Shown: piece after piece, positions 55,766 through 64,000 of the stretch
How positions within the stretch are numbered: the first letter of the stretch is position 1
Layout of the letters: every line of letters begins with the position of its first letter
Origin: Channallabes apus
Taxonomy: Eukaryota; Chordata; Actinopteri; Siluriformes; Clariidae
Direction of reading: 5' to 3'
Assembly (NCBI GenBank): GCA_030522415.1
Contig: CM060106.1
Coordinates: forward strand, 29,947,485 to 30,011,484
Length of the DNA: 64,000 nt
Notes under the pieces: model-generated
The model's input: only the letters and a program-made list of their open reading frames with translations
Database searches by the model: none
Told to the model about the DNA's origin: nothing
Made by a program: the position numbers and the translations under genes

Positions 55766-56409
55766 CCCCCATTGCCCCTTGTTGGACTACAGAGGTTCCT
55801 AAATGGATATGTTCTATACATCTGTAAGACTTCATTCTCTATCCACTTTGGGGCAGGCTATTAAAATAGCAGTAGAAAACATTCTTTGACTATGTCTTCC
55901 TCTATTACTCCCGAATATAATATCATATATATAATCAGAATAACCAGTGTTAGTGACATGAGATGATGAGACTGTAGATTATAGGTACTGTAACGATCGA
56001 TGATCTATATATTTCTATTGATTAGAGAAAAAGACAATGAGAAATACCATAATGTGTAAAATGTTGCAAATTTAAGTATAATCCTGAAATTAGGAGTACA
56101 ACGGGGTATAAAAAATATTTTAAAAAGGCCTAGAGTGCCTTTAGCGTCTATTACACAATGCCTGATCAATTTACCCATTAAGGTTTACGGTTTGGAGAAC
56201 AAAATAATTTAATATCATTCAAATTGAATCATGAATCATTCTGATGCAATACTGTGTGATCTTATATCTAAGCTAATACACAACTGCAGTGATGCAGTAC
56301 TTCACCAAGACGTTTTTCCTGTTGTCTAGGAGTGCTGTGGGTTTGAGTATTTTCTTAAAAGTGCTTAAGGTTTTTCTGTGTGCTAGTATATTAAAAGGAG
56401 GCATCCAGT
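55766..56409. other. no recognised feature
   Basis: AT-rich. Apart from the short shared phrase at its left edge, nothing recognised. Confidence 0.4.
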
Positions 56410-57186
56410 ATGAATTACAGGCAAAAACCACCACCTGTGGTCATGAGGTACAGTAGCATGCACAGTGCACACAAGGAAAAAGAAAAGAATAAGAGATGGC
56501 TGGATAAAGCCTCTTCCATACAGGAGTCTGATGAGAAATATCACCAAGTGCAATTTTGGCAAGAAACAGGTGCACTCCTAGACATTTCATGGACCTCCTG
56601 GGTTCTAGTATGGCCTCTCCAGTCTTGCCAATCTCAGCAAAAAACTATGGATTTATTGGACATAATGGTCAATTCTTCCCACAGACTATTCATAAGAAAA
56701 AAATCAATACATTTCTCTTGTAGCACTCTTCTGTCACTCCTGGGGAGTAACTCAGTAGATTGGGGAGTAAAGTCCTACAGTACAAGTTCAAAGAGAATGT
56801 ATTTTCTACAGTGAACAAGGAGCACATTGGTGAGTGATCAACGTCATCAAAGAGAGAGTTGGTAAGATCAAACAGAGCATTGGTGAGAACGACGCTATCA
56901 TCGTTGTCTTGTGCCTCCTTTGTGACACTCTTGCCAACCTCTCCTCCATGGTCATGGGCTTCTCATTGAGCACCCGTCACCTGTCCTCGGTCCTGTACGG
57001 TAACAGTAGTCCTCATTCTCACCGTTCGCAAAACCACAAGATTGGTGGATGCTCCTCATTCTTACAGTACACTCACATAGAACTTATTCTTCTCCAGACT
57101 CTCTTCAAATCCATACCCCCACAATGTAACACCTTTTCTAGGCCATGGAAGGATCATTTTCTAGTCAAAATCGATCTCTACAACAC
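56410..57186 (+). other. two adjacent open stretches, unidentified
   Basis: A 134-codon frame (56410-56814) is followed after 19 bp by a 132-codon frame (56834-57232) that overlaps a SINE at its end. The second starts MINVIKERVGKIKQSIGEND and has a hydrophobic stretch (IIVVLCLLCDTLANLSSMVM). I recognise neither. Base composition is more balanced here than in the neighbourhood, so an old retrocopy or transposon fragment is possible. Chance open frames are also possible. Confidence 0.25.
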
Positions 57187-57427
57187 TTCCAAGTTAAGCC
57201 TTTATTTGTCACATATACATACAGCACAGTGAAATTCCTTCTTCGCATATCCCAGCGTTACTGGGGTCAGAGCGCAGGGTCAGCCATGATACAGCACCCC
57301 TGGAGCAGTTAGGGTTAAGGGCCTTGCTCAAGGGCCCAACAATGGCAACCTGGTGGAGCTGGGGATCGAACCGCCGATCTTCCGATCAGTAACTCAGTGC
57401 CTTAGCCCTGTGAGCCACCACTGCCCA
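57187..57427 (-). mobile_element. tRNA-derived SINE, full structure
   Basis: On the minus strand: gggcagtggtggctcacagg, B box ggttcgatcccc, ttgagcaaggcccttaaccc, then a distinct body (gggatatgcgaagaaggaat) and the tail ttcactgtgctgtatgtata with caaataaaggctta. It shares the tRNA-like front half with the copies at 8621-9146 but has a different tail, so it is a related but distinct family. Confidence 0.87.
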
Positions 57428-59034
57428 TAATTCTCATCCTGTATGTATGAAAAGGGCTTAATGCTAGGACAGAGAGTGAAAGAGAGCTAACCACATTTTA
57501 ATGCTCCTCAATAGTTCAGAAGAGAAATATCTGATTTGGAATAACAGATGTGTTAATGAGTTTTTCAGCACTTGTGTTTATATGATTTCAATCTCATACT
57601 GATATTGAACATGTGTTAAAGATAATGAGTCTGGCTAAGCATACAGGGATCACCAAGCTAAAATAAGATCAGGCCCTGCTAGTTAGACGTAGTCCCCAGT
57701 GACCAGATCAGACATTTGAGAAATCACAGAAGCTTGTCACTTTCTTCCCATCCAGATGTGAATAACAGCAGCATAAGCGGTGTAATTTTGGAAATATCCT
57801 AGTAAAGAAAAAGTATGTTTTTTGATACTTTCCTCGGAGGTAATACTGATTCATGTTTTAGGTGTATATTGCAAAAACAGCTGCAAAACAGTTTGGAGCA
57901 GCTAACCGTTAGTATAAAGTGAATTAAAACTAATTAGCAAGTAGCGGGATTCATAATTATTCATATTAAAAAGTTCAATTCAAAGTTTTTGGGTCTTTTG
58001 AGTTTTTTTTTTATATGAATTTTTAACCGATTATTCAGTTATATTAATTTTCAGAACATTGCAGGAATATCACTTATGTCTAATCTTAAAAAAAAAAATC
58101 GCTAAACCTTCTGCTAAAAGTCTATGAGATCCTGGTGTAAGGGCTTTCAGAAGCAGAAAAACAGTTAACGCTATGACCCAAATTGCCCATCTTTCAACAC
58201 TGGCTGATTGATTTTTTTTCTCTGCTCTGCACTGGCACACCTTTGACGCTCCATCCATCTGTTGTCCTGGAAACAAGCATAGACTGGCACAAGCTTAGAC
58301 TGTTCCTGTGCCCTTCAGATAGTTTTAACTTGCTAGAGGCAATGGACTAATTCCTAATCAGTGCTAGTTACCCATGCATTAAATGTTAGATGGGGTATTT
58401 AGCACTCAGTTCTAGTTCCTATATTCGTATTGCTGTAACGATCGAGTTTGCAGGTTTTTTATGCTTTCACTGTTGGTGGTTGATTAGCTTAGTGTGCATT
58501 AATCCATAACTCTAAAGTATTATCAGCATGTATAGTGTTGATTGAGGGCTGGCTGACAGGAGAACCTGTATGTAAGCTCTTGCTGAGACTTACTATACAT
58601 ACCAGACACCACACAAGCTTAAATAGTCTGAGTTGCATATTGAATGAGTGCGTCTCGTTTTCTTAGTATACATGCAGTATTCTATTAACTGCTATTTAAG
58701 TTAGGGGAGGAATTCTGAGGCTGTATTATAGAAAACATTAAAATATATAGAGATAGATATTTTTTCAGGCAACCCTGGCAATCTCTACCCTGGCAATTTC
58801 AGCAGATTGTGGGTAGACATATTTGGGTATCCTTGGTAGTGGATGTGGACTGTGAGCCAATCTAACATGTAGCATAGAGGGTGTGAAAGCTGTTGACGCA
58901 TCTCCACAAAACGTCTAAAATGATCATCGCTATGGAATATGTTCTCTTTAGACAAATATGACTTTTGTGTTATGATGGTTTGTTTGGGACTCACACTAGT
59001 TGGGTCAGATCAGAAAGCAAGACCCATGTTGAAT
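57428..59034. other. no recognised gene
   Basis: AT-rich presumed intron. Nothing recognised. Confidence 0.4.
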
Positions 59035-59255
59035 GACTGGTAAATCTCTTTCGGCTGTTCCCTTTCAGGGGTCGCCACAGCGAATCATCTGCCTCCATCT
59101 AACCCTGTCCTCTGCATCCTCTTCTCTCACACCAACTAACTTCATGTCCTCTCTCACTGCATCCATAAATCTCCTCTTTGGTCTTCCTCTAGACCTCCTG
59201 TCTGGCAGTTCCAACCTCAGCATCCTTCTACTGATATACCGACTGGTAAATCTCT
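59035..59255 (-). mobile_element. 5'-truncated RTE-like LINE copy with perfect TSD
   Basis: The body at 59050-59240 is the reverse complement of the last ~190 bp of the LINE at 38411-41005, covering its C-terminal codons (GRPKRRF region, then CGDP) and the gggaacagccgaa end. A perfect 15-bp duplication, gactggtaaatctct, lies at 59035-59049 and 59241-59255. The AAG tail is almost absent. This is a second, independent insertion of the same family. Confidence 0.93.
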
Positions 59256-60266
59256 ACTACTTTGGAAAAAAAAAAAAAAAAAACGTCAATCAAAAATAAT
59301 TAACCCCTTCAAAACCTGCCCTTAACTTGTTCCATTGAAGATTAATGGGGTTTTATAGTGTAGAGACAGTGAGTCAGCAAAAAATTACCTATGAATTTAA
59401 ACTGCTGATTCATGCACAGTTTTACAGAAACTCTCTCAAACCTTATATCAAAATATTCATCCAGTTCTCCTCTCTTAAAAAAATCCTAAAATTTGTGTTC
59501 TACACCTAAAGCCTCCGAAGATATCCTGCTCAGAATCAGAGGACTGGCTCCCCTGTTCAAGTCAATGCAAGGTGTCCTGGTGACTGGTTTAAGTCATGCC
59601 CTCTCCACTCACACACACTGACTGCATTCACAGCCAGTATAAATCCTTATAGTTCGGGAACTGTGTGTGTTTGAATGAGACGTTTTTACCCAGGAAAGGT
59701 GCTCCAGGAATTATTGCTATTTTTTGTTAATACTTTTGAATACTATACATTATATAATTATGTGCAGTTGTATCTTTGATTTGAAAACTGTATTTGAAGT
59801 GAACCTAAATCTATTTGAGAGACATCCTGAAAAAATGCAATAGACAGAAAGAAGTGGGCAGTGAAAATGTGACATGCACAGACACGTTAGGTTTTGCAAT
59901 GGAATTTGTGAGCATTCATTCCTTGGGTTTTGTTCTCCATCACCTCCTTCCCCAGTCCTCTTGTTTCCCTTAGCAGTCCTGAGAAAAATCAATAAGGGGT
60001 GAGCATGGAGGGGAGGAGAAGTATAACCCAGGATGCCTGGAACAGATGGACATGGCTGTGAAGTGTGAAAACTAAACTGCTTTACACATTGCTGAGGACA
60101 GAAAGCTGCTGCGCTGAGACATAACATGGCTCTGTTATAGTGCCAGTTCATTCACAGGGACATATTGTTATTGTGTCCATGTTACATAATTTAGGGCTAA
60201 TTAAAAAGTAGTTATTTCCCAAAGAAAAAGTGTCTAATTGTTGATATGATGAATATTAAAACAATA
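59256..60266. other. no recognised gene; poly-A run
   Basis: An A run lies at 59266-59283, directly after the LINE duplication. No exon recognised. Confidence 0.4.
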
Positions 60267-60604
60267 AACATTAAAATGCTCCGGCCAGGCTCGATTCCCG
60301 TCTCTGTGTGCATGGAGTTTGCATGTTCTCCCCGTGCTTGGTGGGTTTCCTCCGGGTTCTCCGGTTTCCTCCCACAGTCCAAAGATATGCAGGTTAGGCT
60401 AATTGGCGTTCCTAAACTGCCCGTAGTGTGTGAATGGATGGGTGAATGTGTATGTGTGTGTGCCCTGCGATGGATTGGCACCCTGTCCAGGGTGTACCTT
60501 GCCTTGTGCCCAAAAGCCTCCTGGGATAGGCTCCAGGCCCCCCGCGACCCTGATCACAGGATAAAGCGGTATAGAAGATGAATGAATGAATGAACATTAA
60601 AATG
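60267..60604 (+). mobile_element. 5'-truncated V-SINE with perfect TSD
   Basis: The body starts at 60279 in the duplicated B-box phrase (ccggccaggctcgattcccg), so the tRNA-like head is missing, and runs to GAAT repeats ending near 60592. A perfect 12-bp duplication, aacattaaaatg, lies at 60267-60278 and 60593-60604. Low divergence marks it as young. Confidence 0.95.
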
Positions 60605-60987
60605 ACTTTTTAGGTCTTGGGTTCCCCTTGTGCCACTGGGTGTTCTGCTCTGGGCCCTTGAGACATGGCTCCACACCGGCCTCTGTGGTGGTGGTGGTGG
60701 GGGGTTCTGACTTGATTGTCAGGCACGTTACATGGGTACTCAGTTGGATTGGGATCTGTGTGGGGGGTATGAGGGTATGCTGGTAACACAGGATGTGGTG
60801 CACTGGGTGTTCTGGTGCCTTTCTATCATGGTCAGTATTGTCTTTTTTGGCTTTTCTGAATGGACGGGCCGGCCTTTGGCGTCATGGGTGAGTCTTGGGT
60901 GCCAATGATCCTTGTACCATTCTACTAGTGTATAGTTGCCGATCAGTGCTGTTCAATAAAACGTAATGTAAAGGACAAAATGGCTGG
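60605..60987. other. no recognised gene; G-rich tract
   Basis: GGT repeats and G runs at 60686-60706 stand out. Nothing else recognised. Confidence 0.4.
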
Positions 60988-61704
60988 ATTATTTGTAGGG
61001 TTGTTCCGATTCCGATACTGGTATCGGAAATGCTGCCGATACCACAAAAAAAGCTGGCATCGGAATCGGCGAGTACTTGAGTCCACGTACCGATCCGATA
61101 CCATTTTCCTAAACATAACCTATTTATGCCCGCTAGCTTTGCTAGCTTAGCTTACTTGAGTGTCACGGCGTGCGCCTGTGATGGGCGTGCGCCCAAATTG
61201 ATATCGCACCTCGCTCACTAGTTAGGCGGCCTCCCCACCCTTTATGTATGTGAAGTAGCAGGGCCGCAGAATCAGGCAACGGCCCATGAGCTATCGGCGC
61301 TATAAAACACAGCGGGGAGTGTAGCTCGGGGTCTGACTTTTGGGAAGCTGCGACGCAGTGGATTTTATGAGAGACAGTGGCACAAGAGCGGGGTGATGTG
61401 ATGCGCCCCAGAGACTTTAAAAAGGGGGGCGCCTTTAATCTCCGCGAGAGGAGCGCGTGAACGAGCTGCACGAGCTGCGCGAGCTCCCGCGGCACCTTCA
61501 CTTCCGCGTAGAGCCCGCCTTCGCATCCCTGCCGCAGAAGGGGAAAAGACCGCAGAGAACCTTTAACCCTTTCCTTCCCCATTTTTCTAAATAAATGACC
61601 CTTTTTCCTGTAAGACCTCGCCTCGTGTCCGTGTTTCATGGTGTCGCCCATGCACTTAGGGTCGAACCCGTTACACAGGGCTAGTAGTATTTTACTTAAA
61701 AAAG

Positions 61705-61758
<54 letters not shown>

Positions 61759-61780
61759 GTGTGTGTATATATATACATAC

Positions 61781-61822
<42 letters not shown>

Positions 61823-61995
61823 GTGTGTGTATATATATACACATACATAATACTGTATATACACACATACACACACAGTACAGATACACACCCAGGTATC
61901 GGATCGGTACTCGTTATCGGCCGATACCCTGAGCCCAAGTATCGGAATCGGTATCGGGAGGGGAAAAATTATATCGGAACATCTCTAATTATTTG
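60988..61995. mobile_element. composite hAT-like transposon carrying a solo LTR, copy 2
   Basis: The element spans 60996-61987 (992 bp), with the same ends and subterminal gatacc/tatcgg motifs as copy 1. A perfect 8-bp duplication, attatttg, lies at 60988-60995 and 61988-61995 and differs from that of copy 1. The LTR sits at the same internal position and orientation. The microsatellite after the LTR is longer and almost purely TA, and the CT run of copy 1 is missing. Confidence 0.93.
61161..61675 (+). repeat. solo LTR nested in the hAT-like element, copy 2
   Basis: It matches the LTR at 47301-47829 nearly throughout, with a few deletions and one short duplicated phrase (gagctgc repeats near 61464). 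The TATA box and aataaa signal are kept. The left 5-bp flank present in copy 1 is partly deleted here (cttgag in place of cttacagag). Confidence 0.8.
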
Positions 61996-64000
61996 ATATG
62001 ATTACTTTGCTGCATATTTCTGTACGATTTCTGTTGCACAAGGGGTGGTCTCTGTGATAGAGTGGGGGAGGATTTATCAGAGTGACACTTTAAGTACAGT
62101 GTGAGATAGAAATGTGCTGCCCAGATGTCAGCAGTCTTGCTGGGTTAGAATGTAGAGGAAGTAAACAACAGCAAACAGGAAAAGATAAAGTAATTGAACT
62201 GCCACTCGTGTTCTTGCGTGTACACACACACACACACACACACACATAGAGAGAATCAATTCAAAAGCAATTAACATGTGAGATCTCTTGCTCTCTCTCT
62301 CTTTAACACCTTTACACTTTTCGTTTTTTCACGCTCACACTCTCAGTGTGTAATTCGCATACCCCCTCTCCTCCATTTTGTTACTCTCACTCTCTCACTC
62401 TGCTGATCCTCTCACTACTCTCATTTCTGCGAAAAGAACCCTGTGTTGTGACACTAGACTCTATTTCAGCTTTTGTGCAGTGTGTGTGTGTGTGTGCTCA
62501 GCATTCATGAATGGTTGCTGGGTAGAACAGTAGGCCCAACGAAGGAATGTGTTAATTATTGATGGAGCTTCTTTCTATTTGTGTGTGACTGTGTATATGT
62601 GCTGTTGTGTGCACTGGCATGTGTGCGTGTCTCGACTGTGCAGAATAGCCAAGCAGAAAATCGGCATGACGGTGAAGTTCCTGTAAGGTACAAAAGAAAT
62701 ATAAACATTGATGATGAACTGGTAAAGAGCATGATAAAATGGTAAATGTGCGATGCCCTTTGGTTTGAGCAGCAACACATCACGGATCACATCACAGATT
62801 TCTAAATATAATGCAGCCTAGAGTGATGCAGGAAGTGCTGATTCACTGGTGGAGCCATCAGGCCACTCATCGCTGTTTATCCAGGTCATTTACGAGTATC
62901 AATATGGCAATTGGAAACAGCTTTAATGGTGAAAAGTGGAAACGCTTTAACCTTTCCGCCCTACAAACCACAAAAGCTATTCCGAACATAAAAACTTGAT
63001 ATTGACCAATAACATACAGTATAGGGCACTCGTTTGATATTGAGCACTATTTGATATACTGTACAAGTGCAGAGGATGAGTGCTCGGCCAGCTTGTCCTT
63101 TAAACTGTTGATGCATTTTCCTTATAAGTGATCACACCTACTTGTTGATTTAGTTATTAGGCAACTAAAAATAGCTTATATTCAATGTAGACATTATTAT
63201 TTCATTACTACGATGTGTGAGTGCAGAATATGAAAATTTGAGGCAAAATAAATAATAGGAGAACCTGGATCACATGCTCTTATTTGCTCTTTTATGGAAG
63301 TGTTATGTGGGTGTTTAAATGTGGGGGTTTGGGCAGTCTTGAGAACTACATACAGGGCAGGGGCAGCTCAGTGGTTAATGCAATGGACTACACTGCATGA
63401 AAAGAGGTGCATCTGTGCTAGGAAACTCCCGTATACACGCCTGATTTTCTGAAGTATCTACAAGTACCACTGATATACATATACATCAAATTCCACCAAG
63501 CGAGGATACCTCCGGATTGATACCAATTCTGATGTATCTTGCTGAGGAATCATGGCAAATAATCCCCTCAAGGATTTTGTCAGGAGACATTCACACCTGA
63601 AGCTCCATTTGCATTTTACACCTTTGTACAACTTTTTTTTTTTTTATCTCAACATTGATTGATTGTTTAAAAAAAAAAAAAACATCACTTCCAAAACCCT
63701 GACATCTATTGGGACATTACCCAGCCATTACCTTTTATTTAGCCCCTCATAACTATAGAGAGAGAGAGAGAGAGTAAACATCGCAGTGTCGTTATCGTCT
63801 ATTATAACGTCTATTATATATTATTATTATGGGCAAAAATAATGACTTTGTCATGAGTTAAAAAAGGAAGTCTCATAGTTTTTTTCAGATAGTAGTTATT
63901 GTATTTTTCCTCTTTGACTTACTGTACTATGTTCTTAATACTCTGTAATGTTAACATAACTCCAGTGGGAGTGTGGATCACAGCCTAACTGACCTTGGGA
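61996..64000. other. no recognised gene; microsatellites and a SINE-head remnant
   Basis: A CA repeat lies at 62221-62247, a CT/CA-rich stretch at 62285-62420 and a GA repeat at 63757-63774. A ~35-bp remnant ggggcagctcagtggttaat (63359 onward) looks like a tRNA-SINE head. No exon recognised. Confidence 0.4.

Noticed and set aside
61163..61891. A 242-codon minus-strand frame
   Set aside because: It runs antisense across a solo LTR and a TA microsatellite (Tyr-Ile repeats). Similarity to a frame at 47413-47793 only reflects that both lie in the same repeat.

Overview
This is vertebrate nuclear DNA, almost certainly from a teleost fish. It is AT-rich, intron-like sequence with many microsatellites and a dense, layered population of fish-type transposable elements: V-SINEs with ATTC-type tails, other tRNA-derived SINEs, an RTE-like LINE, Tc1/mariner, hAT and PIF/Harbinger-like elements, and solo LTRs. 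The SINE mix looks ostariophysan, perhaps catfish-like, but that is an inference. There are no bacterial operons, CRISPR arrays or tRNA/rRNA genes.

The only host coding sequence I can defend is two short + strand exons at 10279-10340 and 10449-10522, separated by a 108-bp intron. Spliced, they encode about 45 residues of the N-terminal I-BAR (IMD) domain of the MTSS family and fit MTSS2 (MTSS1L) better than MTSS1. I found neither the preceding exon (initiator Met) nor the following one. The window is therefore best read as one large gene interior: the 3' part of an upstream intron (at least 10 kb) and the start of a downstream intron (possibly over 50 kb) filled with transposons.

Layout. 1-1.0 kb: Tc1-like element cut by the left edge and interrupted by a SINE. 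1.5-9.1 kb: SINEs, a mariner fossil and a perfect hairpin. 10.3-10.5 kb: mtss2 exons. 10.7-14.9 kb: degraded Tc1 copies, a 120-bp direct duplication and a long-TIR element. 16-21 kb: several V-SINEs. 22.3-23.8 kb: nearly full-length Tc1-like element with a frameshifted transposase. 25.8-33.6 kb: PIF-like element, V-SINEs, LINE tails, a minisatellite, and a hAT element inside a V-SINE. 34.7-41.3 kb: two short hAT elements, a Tc1 fossil, a 2.6-kb RTE-like LINE and a V-SINE. 41.8-45.3 kb: hairpin, V-SINEs and a Tc1 derivative that kept its DNA-binding domain but lost its catalytic core. 47.1-48.1 and 61.0-62.0 kb: two copies of one composite element. 51-60.6 kb: nested V-SINEs, a PIF-like element inside a V-SINE, a diverged duplication and a truncated LINE copy.

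The most interesting structure is that composite pair: a hAT-like transposon carrying a solo LTR (TG...CA ends, TATA box, polyadenylation signal). Each copy has its own, different, perfect 8-bp target-site duplication, so the LTR seems to have been captured once and then moved as cargo.
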